NCBI GenBank assembly: GCA_964655245.1
Contig: CAZZLQ010000002.1
Location: 18,310-82,309 of the forward strand
From: JBEIHI01 sp964655245
Lineage (GTDB): Bacteria; Bdellovibrionota; UBA2394
Length of the DNA stretch: 64,000 nucleotides
Direction of reading: 5' to 3'
The notes beneath the pieces were generated by a model. That model did not search any database. It was not told the origin of the DNA and saw only the letters and a list, made by a program, of their open reading frames with translations. Both the position numbers and the translations under genes were made by a program. Below, piece by piece: positions 32,998-41,351 of this stretch (positions within the stretch are counted from its first letter, which is position 1; each line of letters opens with the position of its first letter).

Positions 32998-33526
32998 CTC
33001 GATTGTTGCTACTCGCTATGCCAGAGCCCTGATCGAAAGCCGTGGGGGAACAAAGGGGCTGGAAGCTTGTTGTTTAGAGCTCAAGGCTTTTTGGCAGTCT
33101 GTTTCTGGCTCTGCTGAGTTGGAAAAATTCTTTCTCTCGCCGGTTGTCCCCCGGGATCTAAAAATTGAGGCAGTCAACGATCTTCGTGGAACACTCAAAG
33201 AGAGCGCTGATTTTATTGTCACTCTGATTGATGGCGCTCGTCTGGAGGCTCTGCCAGAAGTGATTGATTCTATCTCCCTAGCTCTAGAAGAAGCGGCTGG
33301 AGAGATGAGTGTAACGGTTGAGCTCGCTCGAGCACCGCAAGAGGGCCTTCTTGATGAGATTCGCTCGGTGTTGCAGGAGCGATGGCGAAGAAAGATTAAA
33401 ATGACGACCGTCATTCGGCCTGAGCTTATTGGTGGTTTTGTCGCCCGAGGATCGGGAAAGATTTTGGATGCGTCTGTGGCAACACAGCTCGAATCACTTA
33501 AACAAAGTTTGTCTAGTCATTCATAA
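32987..33526 (+). CDS. atpH: ATP synthase F1 subunit delta
   Basis: 179 residues. RYARALIES start, helical N-domain, and the C-terminal signature (IRPELIGGFVARGSGKILDASV) matching the delta/OSCP family. Connects the b-b' stalk to the alpha3beta3 crown. Overlaps atpF by 11 bases; 9 bases before atpA. Confidence 0.95.
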   Translation: MPRNSIVATRYARALIESRGGTKGLEACCLELKAFWQSVSGSAELEKFFLSPVVPRDLKIEAVNDLRGTLKESADFIVTLIDGARLEALPEVIDSISLALEEAAGEMSVTVELARAPQEGLLDEIRSVLQERWRRKIKMTTVIRPELIGGFVARGSGKILDASVATQLESLKQSLSSHS

Positions 33527-33535
33527 GGAGCAGTT

Positions 33536-35053
33536 ATGGCAATTCGTGTGGAAGAAGTAAGCGAAGTACTGAAAGCAAAGATCAAAAAGTTTGAGCGAGT
33601 GCTTGAAGCCAAAGACACTGGGACGGTTTTGTCGGCAGGTGACGGTATTGCTCGGGTGTACGGCCTTGAGTCGGCCGTAGCCGGCGAGTTGGTTGATTTC
33701 CCGGGCGGAATTAAGGGATTAGTTTTGAACCTTGAGGCGTCAAATGTCGGGATCGCCATTTTGGGAGACTACGAACAGATCAAAGAGGGCGATACTGTTA
33801 AGCGAACGGGCGAGATCGCTGCGGTTCCAGTTGGAGAGGCGCTGCTTGGTCGCGTTGTTGATACGCTCGGAAACCCTATCGATGGTAAGGGCGCAATTAA
33901 ATCTCAACATAAACGATTTATTGAAGTGAAGGCCCCCGGAATTGTTCCAAGACAGAGTGTCAAGGAGCCCCTTCAGACCGGAATTAAGGCCGTTGATGCG
34001 ATGATTCCTATCGGCCGAGGTCAGCGAGAGCTTATCATTGGCGATCGACAGACGGGAAAGACCGCGGTTGCGATTGATACGATTATCAATCAAAAGGGCC
34101 AAGGCGTTTATTGCTTTTATGTCGCGGTTGGACAGAAGCAATCAACGGTGGCTCAGGTCGTAGCGAAGCTCGAAAAACACGGAGCGATGGAATATACGAC
34201 CGTGATTTCTGCGCCTGCCACCGCGACTGCACCGCTTCAGTTTTTGGCACCTTATTCCGGATGCGCTATGGCCGAGTATTTTAGAGATTCTGGTCGGCAC
34301 GCTCTGATCATCTACGATGATTTGTCGAAGCAGGCGGTTGCCTACCGACAGATGTCTTTGCTGTTGCGACGACCCCCCGGTCGAGAAGCCTATCCTGGAG
34401 ATGTTTTCTATCTTCACTCTCGCCTTCTGGAGCGGGCTTGTAAGTTGTCCGACAAGATGGGTGGCGGCTCGTTGACCGCGCTTCCTATCATTGAGACTCA
34501 AGCGGGAGATGTGTCCGCCTATATTCCTACCAATGTGATTTCAATTACAGACGGTCAGATTTACCTCGAAACAGATTTGTTCTACTCCGGTGTCCGACCG
34601 GCTATTAACGTCGGTCTCTCGGTTTCTCGGGTCGGCGGTAGTGCTCAGATTAAGGCCATGCGTGCGGTTGCGGGAACTCTGCGATTGAGTCTCGCTCAGT
34701 TTCGAGAGCTTGAGGCCTTCTCTCAGTTTGGTAGCGACCTCGATGCCGCTACTCAGCAACAATTGCGACGGGGCGCTCGTTTGGTGGAAGTGCTTAAACA
34801 AGGACAGTACTCGCCCTATCCGGTAGAGAGACAGGTCGCGTTGATTTTTGCTGCCACTCAGGGGTTCTTGGATGATGTTGCGGTTGAAAAGGTTAAGGCT
34901 TTTGAAACCGAATTCTTAAGCTTCCTTGAGGCCAATTATCCGGAAGTCCTGAAAGGCATTGTGACCTCCAAGACTTTGTCAGACGAACTCAAGGCGGAGC
35001 TGAAGGCGGCGCTTCAGAAATTTAAGACAACGGTATTTACCGGCAAGGCGTAA
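33536..35053 (+). CDS. atpA: ATP synthase F1 subunit alpha
   Basis: 505 residues, full length. Walker A GDRQTGKTAV near residue 170, YVAVGQKQSTVAQ, the signature PAINVGLSVSRVGGSAQIKAM and a full C-terminal helical domain. Non-catalytic nucleotide-binding subunit of the F1 crown. A good ribosome site (AAGGAG) lies 6 bases before the ATG. Confidence 0.98.
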   Translation: MAIRVEEVSEVLKAKIKKFERVLEAKDTGTVLSAGDGIARVYGLESAVAGELVDFPGGIKGLVLNLEASNVGIAILGDYEQIKEGDTVKRTGEIAAVPVGEALLGRVVDTLGNPIDGKGAIKSQHKRFIEVKAPGIVPRQSVKEPLQTGIKAVDAMIPIGRGQRELIIGDRQTGKTAVAIDTIINQKGQGVYCFYVAVGQKQSTVAQVVAKLEKHGAMEYTTVISAPATATAPLQFLAPYSGCAMAEYFRDSGRHALIIYDDLSKQAVAYRQMSLLLRRPPGREAYPGDVFYLHSRLLERACKLSDKMGGGSLTALPIIETQAGDVSAYIPTNVISITDGQIYLETDLFYSGVRPAINVGLSVSRVGGSAQIKAMRAVAGTLRLSLAQFRELEAFSQFGSDLDAATQQQLRRGARLVEVLKQGQYSPYPVERQVALIFAATQGFLDDVAVEKVKAFETEFLSFLEANYPEVLKGIVTSKTLSDELKAELKAALQKFKTTVFTGKA

Positions 35054-35056
35054 GCG

Positions 35057-35911
35057 ATGGCGTCTATCAAGGTTATTAAAAAACGAATCACTAGCGTTAA
35101 GAGCACGCAGAAGATCACGCGAGCGATGAAGCTGGTGTCGGCGGCGAAGTTGAAGCGAGCTACAGAGCGTGCTCAGCAGTCGAGACCCTATGAAGACGAG
35201 CTGTCAAAGATGGTCACCAGTATCTTGGCCGACACGCGATGGACTTCAGGGCTTGCGGAGAAGCGAGAGCTGAAGAGAGTTGCCCTGCTTGTGTTTTCCT
35301 CTGACCGAGGGCTGTGCGGAAGTTTGAATGCAAATCTCTTTAAAGCTGTCAGCAAGCGCATTGCCGAGCTGAGCTCCCAGGGCGTGAGTGTTGAGATTGT
35401 CGCCCTCGGGAAAAAAGCATCGGACTTTTACCGCAAGCGAGGCGTTTCTGTTTTTGCGACTCACTCGGATCTGATTCGAAAGGGAAGCGCTGAGAAGATG
35501 GCGATTATCGCTCGGGAAATGCGAACGCTGTTCCGCGAAGGACGCTTTGATTCGGTCGAGGTTTTTTACTCTCGATTTATTTCAGCGATTTCTCAAAAGC
35601 CCACGCAGGTTCAGGTGTTACCATTTGAAGCGCCGACCGAGGGCCAATCTAAACAATGTTTGTATGAGCCGGGAAAAGTAGAGCTTCTCGACTCTTTAGT
35701 TCCGATGTTGCTCGACTTTCAGCTTTACCGACTGCTCTTGGAGTCGATTGCATCGGAGCATGCCGCACGGATGGCAGCCATGGAGTCAGCGACTAAGAAT
35801 TCGAAAGAAATGATTGAGCGGCTGACCTTGTTGCGAAATCGGGCACGTCAGGCGTTGATTACAAAAGAATTGATGGAAATCATCGGGGGCGCGGAAGCTA
35901 TTTCGGCCTAA
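35057..35911 (+). CDS. atpG: ATP synthase F1 subunit gamma
   Basis: 284 residues. Central rotor shaft: N-terminal helix (IKKRITSVKSTQKITRAMKLVSAAKLKRA) and C-terminal helix (ARMAAMESATKNSKEMIERLTLLRNRARQALITKELMEI) are both canonical, with the Rossmann-like domain between (SSDRGLCGSLNANLF). Three bases after atpA, nine before atpD. Confidence 0.98.
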   Translation: MASIKVIKKRITSVKSTQKITRAMKLVSAAKLKRATERAQQSRPYEDELSKMVTSILADTRWTSGLAEKRELKRVALLVFSSDRGLCGSLNANLFKAVSKRIAELSSQGVSVEIVALGKKASDFYRKRGVSVFATHSDLIRKGSAEKMAIIAREMRTLFREGRFDSVEVFYSRFISAISQKPTQVQVLPFEAPTEGQSKQCLYEPGKVELLDSLVPMLLDFQLYRLLLESIASEHAARMAAMESATKNSKEMIERLTLLRNRARQALITKELMEIIGGAEAISA

Positions 35912-35920
35912 GGAAAGGAA

Positions 35921-37357
35921 ATGAATATGGAAAAAACAACGGAAGTACTAGAGGGCGAAGTCGAGCAAATCATCGGTCCAGTTGTGGATATTCGATTTGA
36001 TTCAGGCACCCTGCCTCCTGTGTACGGCGCGATCACGCTGACGAATAAGGCTATTGGCGACCAAGAGGATAATCTCGTCGTTGAGGTTGCTCAGCATATC
36101 GGGGAGCGAACGGTTCGTTGTATTGCGATGGATGATACCAACGGCTTAAGCCGAGGCGGTAAGGCGAGATACAAAGGCCAGCAAATCACCGTTCCTGTTG
36201 GAAAGGGATCCCTCGGAAGAATTTTGAATGTTATCGGAGAGCCCGTTGATGAAATGGGACCCGTGAAGTCTACTCTTCGATGGCCCATTCACCGCCATCC
36301 TCCGAGCTACGATGATCAGGTAACTGAGGTCTCCATGTTCCCTACAGGTATTAAGGTCATTGATCTTCTGGCCCCATATTCTCGAGGAGGAAAGATCGGT
36401 CTGTTTGGTGGAGCCGGAGTAGGAAAGACCGTTTTGATTATGGAACTCATCAACAACGTCGCCATGAAGCACGGGGGATACTCAGTGTTTGGTGGAGTTG
36501 GCGAACGAACCCGGGAAGGTAACGATCTCTGGGCCGAGATGAAAGAGTCGGGCGTTATCGACAAAACATGTCTTGTTTATGGACAGATGAATGAGCCTCC
36601 AGGAGCCCGTGCCCGAGTCGCTCTGAGCGCCTTGACCGTTGCCGAATACTTCCGAGATCAAGAGAACCAAGATGTTCTCTTGTTCATTGATAACATCTTC
36701 CGATTTACCCAAGCCGGCTCAGAGGTTTCAGCTCTCTTGGGACGTATGCCCTCAGCCGTAGGATATCAGCCCACGTTGGCGACCGAGATGGGCGAGCTTC
36801 AAGAGCGTATTACGACCACCAAAAAAGGATCGATCACGTCTGTGCAAGCGATCTATGTTCCGGCAGATGACCTGACGGATCCAGCGCCTGCAACAACGTT
36901 CTCTCACTTGGACGCAACAACGGTGTTGAGCCGACAGATTGCAGAGTTGGGAATTTATCCAGCAGTAGATCCTTTGGATTCAACATCACGAATCCTAGAT
37001 CCTCAAGTCGTTGGACAAGAGCACTATGCTGTTGCTCGACGAGTGCAGGCCACTCTGCAGCGTTACAAGGATCTGCAAGACATCATTGCGATTCTGGGTA
37101 TGGAAGAGCTTTCTGAGGAAGATAAGATCACGGTTGCTCGCGCTCGAAAAATTCAACGATTCTTGAGCCAGCCGTTCTTTGTTGCTCAGCAGTTCACCGG
37201 AATCCCCGGTGTGTATGTTGAGCTCAAGGATACGATTCGAGCCTTCCAAGAGATCTTGGATGGAAAGCATGATGATTTGCCTGAGCAGGCTTTCTACCTC
37301 GTGGGGACAATCGAGGATGCTGTGGCCAAAGCTCAGAAACTGGCGGAGGCTGCTTAG
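35921..37357 (+). CDS. atpD: ATP synthase F1 subunit beta
   Basis: Catalytic subunit, 478 residues. Walker A GGAGVGKTVL near residue 160, the catalytic glutamate in GGVGERTREGNDLW, Walker B DVLLFIDNIFRFTQAGSE with ALLGRMPSAVGYQPTLA, and the DELSEED-like stretch EELSEEDK. The ATG at 35921 is preceded by AAGGAAAGGAA; a second ATG two codons on is also possible. Confidence 0.98.
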   Translation: MNMEKTTEVLEGEVEQIIGPVVDIRFDSGTLPPVYGAITLTNKAIGDQEDNLVVEVAQHIGERTVRCIAMDDTNGLSRGGKARYKGQQITVPVGKGSLGRILNVIGEPVDEMGPVKSTLRWPIHRHPPSYDDQVTEVSMFPTGIKVIDLLAPYSRGGKIGLFGGAGVGKTVLIMELINNVAMKHGGYSVFGGVGERTREGNDLWAEMKESGVIDKTCLVYGQMNEPPGARARVALSALTVAEYFRDQENQDVLLFIDNIFRFTQAGSEVSALLGRMPSAVGYQPTLATEMGELQERITTTKKGSITSVQAIYVPADDLTDPAPATTFSHLDATTVLSRQIAELGIYPAVDPLDSTSRILDPQVVGQEHYAVARRVQATLQRYKDLQDIIAILGMEELSEEDKITVARARKIQRFLSQPFFVAQQFTGIPGVYVELKDTIRAFQEILDGKHDDLPEQAFYLVGTIEDAVAKAQKLAEAA

Positions 37358-37359
37358 AC

Positions 37360-37608
37360 ATGAGATTGCAACTGATGACTCCCGAGAAGACTTTTTTTTC
37401 GGGAGAGGCATCGAACCTGGTGATCAACGCACAGAAAGGTCAGCTGACCATTTTGGATCAGCACGCCGATATCATAACGTTGGTGAAGCCGGGGCTGCTG
37501 CAGATTAAAACCAACCAAAACACTCTGAAGTTTGAGGTTTCAGACGGAGTTTTGAGGGTGGATGAGAATCGCTGCGCAGTTCTTGCAGCATCTATAAAAT
37601 CTATTTAG
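37360..37608 (+). CDS. atpC: ATP synthase F1 subunit epsilon, short form
   Basis: 82 residues. It contains the N-terminal beta-sandwich (LMTPEKTFFSGEASNLVI, GQLTILDQHADIITLVKPG, FEVSDGVLRVDENRCAVLA) but ends there; the C-terminal two-helix domain of a typical 130-140-residue epsilon is absent. That domain inhibits ATP hydrolysis in many bacteria, so this enzyme presumably lacks that control. Stop abuts the stop of the convergent gene (37608/37609), and no truncated remainder is visible downstream. Confidence 0.94.
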   Translation: MRLQLMTPEKTFFSGEASNLVINAQKGQLTILDQHADIITLVKPGLLQIKTNQNTLKFEVSDGVLRVDENRCAVLAASIKSI

Positions 37609-38190
37609 TCACTGCTTTTTGATCTTAAGGCCTATCCGCCCGCTCGGGTCTGTGTGAATGTTCACTTGGACTTGAGCTTGCGGGGAGGCCTTTTTGATTT
37701 GGTCGAGCTGTTGATCAAGCGCTTTGAAAAACTTGTCTCGTGACGGAGCTTTTTGGTTGTTGGTTTGCGCAAGCCTTAGAAACTCTTGGTAGGTTTGTTC
37801 AAAAGGATGAGTGGCTTGAGGGTCTGAAGGAGCCTCTTTCGGATGCGGGATGGGAGATCCGGCATCGCCCTTCGCCTTCAAAAGAAAACGATCACGACGA
37901 TAAGTCCCAGCTTCAATCTCTGCCAAAATCTTAGTCCACAGATTGTTAAGCTGGAGGTGCCGCGATTTGAGCGCTTGAAGCTTGAACTTGTTGGCAGTCA
38001 CTTTGAGTTCGTGAGCGGGAATCGATTCGATGCCTCGCTTGAATTCCTCATGCTCTCGAGCGGGTGGACGCTTTTGGACCCCGGCGAAGTGCTGTTCATA
38101 AAGAGTTTTGAGAGTTTCAAGTCGGCGCTCTAGAGCGACAAGTGTGTCGTCGATTGTTAACCCAGGTTTGTTTTGTTTGCGCCCGTCCAA
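37609..38190 (-). CDS. MXAN_5187 C-terminal-domain-like protein, function unknown
   Basis: 193 residues, charged, soluble, no signal peptide. LERRLETLKTLYEQHFAGVQKRPP and LQLNNLWTKILAEIEAGTYRRD resemble the helical domain named after Myxococcus MXAN_5187, and the end (QVQVNIHTDPSGRIGLKIKK) matches its short C-terminal beta unit; a FxxTYQEFLRLAQ...APSRDKFFKAL stretch lies between. No function is established. Only a TTG at 38190 serves as a start in the frame, with AAGGG 8 bases upstream; the frame is open for about 40 further codons upstream without a start codon. Confidence 0.6.
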   Translation of the reverse strand: MDGRKQNKPGLTIDDTLVALERRLETLKTLYEQHFAGVQKRPPAREHEEFKRGIESIPAHELKVTANKFKLQALKSRHLQLNNLWTKILAEIEAGTYRRDRFLLKAKGDAGSPIPHPKEAPSDPQATHPFEQTYQEFLRLAQTNNQKAPSRDKFFKALDQQLDQIKKASPQAQVQVNIHTDPSGRIGLKIKKQ

Positions 38191-38376
38191 GCAAAAAGCC
38201 CTTGCTACTATTCTAGTCTGGTTGAGGGCATTGAGGTATCCGGGGGTTTGTCGCGGCGCAGAAGTCCCAGCAACATGCTTTTGCGGTGGTCCAAGCTATT
38301 GAAATGGCTGTGATTTCAAAAACGTTCTCAAGCACGATCCTTGCAAATCTCGACCCTAGGGAAGGAGTAATTCTAG
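38191..38376. promoter_or_regulatory. Divergent intergenic region
   Basis: This 186-base stretch lies between two genes pointing away from each other and must hold promoters for both. AAGGAG sits 9 bases before the rightward ATG. I see no convincing sigma-70 pair or strong repeat. Confidence 0.3.
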
Positions 38377-39828
38377 ATGCGGGGAAATTTGCACTTATTG
38401 GTTGCGGTCATCTTGGTCAGTTTCTTGGCCGACAAACTTTCTGCCGCCGGTATTGAGCGGGGGGTCTTTGATTCAGTCGGTCTTCGGATTTTTCCAAAGC
38501 TGGCCGAGGATCTACCGGAAAATGCTCTGTTTCTTCCGGCTCAAATTCAAAGCCCATGCTCTCAGGATCCCAGCATAACCTGCATTCGGTGGAAGCTCGT
38601 CACCCCGGCCAGCATCCCTGTGAATGATGTTTTGCCCAGTATCATCAGTGGATTCAACGTTTGGAATCAGCAGCAGAATCTCAAGGTTCAGTTTGTCTAT
38701 GCGGGGACCTCAACAGCTTCGGGAATCCCTTACGTAACTATTCCTGGAACTGAGCCCGCCGAAATTGCACGAGATGAATTTGGAAATCAGATGGTGGCGG
38801 GGGATTTTCTGGTTTCATTTGTTCCGCCACAAGGAATGTTCTCTGAAGGAATGATTTCCTCAGTCGTGAAGTATCTTATTCCTCAGCTCGCCGATGCTAA
38901 AGCCAAGACACAGTGGGCGGGGATTTTTTTGAATCCAAGCTATCAGCCGAATACGGCCTACCAATTGACGAGGGTGATTGCTTCTGAAGCAGGTAGAGTT
39001 TTGGGCCTTTCTGGCAGTGCGATGAAGTCCTCGTTGCTTTATCCATTTTTGCCACCGACTCCCCAAATGGTTTCTCTGTCAGATGACGACCTTCTTTGGG
39101 CTAAGGAGTTACTTTCTATAGACGTGCCCGCCACTCTGGGCTCGATGTCTGGCTCAGTTGTTTCCGGTGAAACAGGAGATCCCGTTGTCTCCGCAGCTGT
39201 CTTTTTGATCCCGGCTGATGCTGCGGATGCATTCTCTCAGACTGCGGATTGGAGTCTAGCTAAGCATCAAGCATTTACTGATGAGTCAGGGGTTTTCGCG
39301 TTCAAGAGACTTACACCAGGAGACTACATTGTTGCTGTAGGTTCTTTGAAAGACTTTCAGCTTTCCAAGACAAGCTTTGATGACTTTACGGCAGCGCTAG
39401 GTTTTTCGGAAAATCTGGGGATCGAATTCTACGATGGGGCGGAGCGTGAGAGTAATCAGGAGCCATCTCTTAGCTTTTCTCCCTCGCTAGTCTACTTGGC
39501 CGCAGCGGTTCACGTCGTGGCGAGTGAGGAGACGACGGGGGTCGATTTCATCGCCAACGTCGCAGACCCTCAATTGGAGAAACGTTCTGCTCCGGGATCG
39601 TCCAATGAGACTCTTTCTCAATATGCATTTCAACTCGATGACCGGTTGAACTCAATGAGAGAGATGGACGCGGAGATGCCAAAAGGGAGCAGCAAGATGC
39701 GAGGCTGTTCTCTAGCGATGGGCGTTACCGTTAATCTTTTCGGACTACTTTTTGCTTTAGCCCTAGCGGCTCTGTTTGTAGTGGGTCGCCGAAGAGAATT
39801 GTCTCATTCTGAATCCCGGCGATTCTAG
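38377..39828 (+). CDS. Secreted metzincin-like pseudoprotease with carboxypeptidase-like domain and sorting tail
   Basis: 483 residues. Signal peptide (about 1-23), then a domain with the layout of bacterial matrixin-type metalloproteases: SIISGFNVWNQQQNLKVQFVYAG and, where HExGHxxGxxH is expected, SEAGRVLGLSG (residues 203-213), followed by an M-turn-like SSLLYPF. The glutamate survives but the three zinc histidines are Ser203, Arg207 and Gly213, so catalysis by the usual mechanism is not possible. Residues about 255-330 form a carboxypeptidase-regulatory-like beta-sandwich (SGSVVSGETGDPVVSAAVFLI ... LTPGDYIVAV). The end has GCS, an 18-residue hydrophobic helix and RRR, resembling MYXO-CTERM. 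The 3' end overlaps the convergent gene by 98 bases. Confidence 0.75.
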   Translation: MRGNLHLLVAVILVSFLADKLSAAGIERGVFDSVGLRIFPKLAEDLPENALFLPAQIQSPCSQDPSITCIRWKLVTPASIPVNDVLPSIISGFNVWNQQQNLKVQFVYAGTSTASGIPYVTIPGTEPAEIARDEFGNQMVAGDFLVSFVPPQGMFSEGMISSVVKYLIPQLADAKAKTQWAGIFLNPSYQPNTAYQLTRVIASEAGRVLGLSGSAMKSSLLYPFLPPTPQMVSLSDDDLLWAKELLSIDVPATLGSMSGSVVSGETGDPVVSAAVFLIPADAADAFSQTADWSLAKHQAFTDESGVFAFKRLTPGDYIVAVGSLKDFQLSKTSFDDFTAALGFSENLGIEFYDGAERESNQEPSLSFSPSLVYLAAAVHVVASEETTGVDFIANVADPQLEKRSAPGSSNETLSQYAFQLDDRLNSMREMDAEMPKGSSKMRGCSLAMGVTVNLFGLLFALALAALFVVGRRRELSHSESRRF

Positions 39829-41014
39829 AAATGCTTTCAATATATCTTTGTCCGTCGCTGGATCGCGACAGCTGAACGATCACATGAATGGCTTGAGCGA
39901 TATGTCTTCGCACAGCTCCAAGGGGCAGTGAGTTTCCAGCAGATAAAACCAAGCTTTCGATTCGGCTGATGGCTTCTCGAGTGGAGTTGGAGTGAATGGT
40001 GGTCAGGCAGCCGGAGTGGCCGGTGTTCATGGCTTGAAGCATTTCAAATGCCTCTACACCTCGAACTTCACTGACGATCATTCGGTTGGGGCGCATGCGA
40101 AGAGATTCGATGATAGACTGTCTGAGGCCCCCTCGTCCGCACTCAATCGAGACGGCGTGGGGATGTGGCCAGTCAATCTCGGCTTCTTCTTCGAGCACAA
40201 CAATGCGCTCTTGGGGGTCAACCATCTCTACAAGGCTTCGAAGAAAGACGGTCTTTCCGGTGCTTGTGCCGCCAGAAATGATCACATTTTGATGTGTGCG
40301 AATGGCTTCTCGAATGTACGCCATCTGCTCAGGACTTCCAAAACTTGAAGACTCGAGATCTTTGAAGCTTAAAGCGAACTTTTTTGTTTTACGAATAGCA
40401 ATGTGGGGCCTCTCGATGATTGGGGGAAGTGCTGCCTGAAAACGAAGCTTGCGTTCATGTCTCCACGAGAGCCAACCAGAAGCTGCTTGAGGACTGCTTG
40501 CTGCAACTTTCTTGATCAGGAATTGATCGCTTGAAAACTTCCATGGGGAGAGCTGAAGCGTACCACGATAATCCACATAGATGACATCTGATCCGTTAAT
40601 CAAAATCTCATCGAACTCTTCCTCCTGTGTGAGATAGGTCCAAAGCGCCTCATCGGAATCAGGCTGTCTAATAAAGTTAAAGGAGCGCTGACGATCCTCT
40701 TTGATCGATTCAAAGGTGATGAGGTGGCCCTCAACTTCGAGCGTATCTCGATTTTCAAGTTGCGAGTCGAGAGAAAGGGTTTTGCCGTTGAGCTTCGACC
40801 CGGGTCGACGAAGGGGGTTAAGCACCCACCAATTTTGGCCATCACTTTTGATTTCGAGCACAAAGGGAGAGGAGAATGACTTGAGTTGAACATCCGCATG
40901 GGAGTCTGATCCAATGGTCACACTCTCAGCAGTCATTGAGATGACTCGCTTTCTCGGAAGCGAGTTCGGCTCGTTTGAGACTTTCTCCAAAATGGTCAGC
41001 TGAGCCTTTGGCAC
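39731..41014 (-). CDS. FHA-domain CpaF/TadA-type secretion ATPase
   Basis: 427 residues. An N-terminal forkhead-associated domain (about 20-105: SVTIGSDSHADVQLKS ... LNGKTLSLDSQLENRDTLEV) is fused to a CpaF-family AAA hexamer ATPase with Walker A GGTSTGKT at 248-255, Walker B region MIVSEVRGVEAFEMLQAMNTG and the CLTTIHSNS His box. Such ATPases power Tad/type IVc pilus or related secretion, and the FHA part suggests control by phosphothreonine proteins. No other pilus or secretion gene is nearby, so it is an orphan here. Starts at GTG with GGGAG 6 bases upstream. A comparable FHA-CpaF arrangement occurs in myxobacteria and relatives by my recollection. Confidence 0.88.
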   Translation of the reverse strand: MPKAQLTILEKVSNEPNSLPRKRVISMTAESVTIGSDSHADVQLKSFSSPFVLEIKSDGQNWWVLNPLRRPGSKLNGKTLSLDSQLENRDTLEVEGHLITFESIKEDRQRSFNFIRQPDSDEALWTYLTQEEEFDEILINGSDVIYVDYRGTLQLSPWKFSSDQFLIKKVAASSPQAASGWLSWRHERKLRFQAALPPIIERPHIAIRKTKKFALSFKDLESSSFGSPEQMAYIREAIRTHQNVIISGGTSTGKTVFLRSLVEMVDPQERIVVLEEEAEIDWPHPHAVSIECGRGGLRQSIIESLRMRPNRMIVSEVRGVEAFEMLQAMNTGHSGCLTTIHSNSTREAISRIESLVLSAGNSLPLGAVRRHIAQAIHVIVQLSRSSDGQRYIESISRIAGIQNETILFGDPLQTEPLGLKQKVVRKD

Positions 41015-41030
41015 TTAAATCTCCCGATTG

Positions 41031-41249
41031 TTATCCGCAGTAATTGGGATCTGATGGGTCCACCTGGTTACAAGGCTCCCCGCCGCCACCGCGGCCGCTT
41101 CCTCCGCAGCTATTGTCGACGATGTTTCGCTCGCCCCTGACTCCCCAAGACATGCCGACACCGGCACAGGGGTCATCCCCACAGGCTGTCAGAGCGGAAA
41201 GCAGAAACAGGGCAGTAATCAAACGGAGGCTAGTCATGTCTTTATGCAT
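41031..41249 (-). CDS. Small Cys/Gly-rich lipoprotein
   Basis: 72 residues. Signal with lipobox LTAC (TALFLLSALTAC), then a short mature part of about 48 residues with four further cysteines (DPCAG, NSCGG, EPCNQ, NYCG) and a Gly-rich SGRGGGGE linker; two disulfides are possible. An alternative start is ATG 41237. It ends 16 bases before the FHA-CpaF start on the same strand, so they may be co-transcribed. Function unknown. Confidence 0.65.
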   Translation of the reverse strand: MHKDMTSLRLITALFLLSALTACGDDPCAGVGMSWGVRGERNIVDNSCGGSGRGGGGEPCNQVDPSDPNYCG

Positions 41250-41351
41250 AGCAAAAGAGATGCCTGTTAGGGCGGCGCTGAAAGGGGTTGTGGCATGACT
41301 CTGTGCAAAATTTTCATAGTTTTCCCAGCATCCTTTTGCGCATCAGGTACC

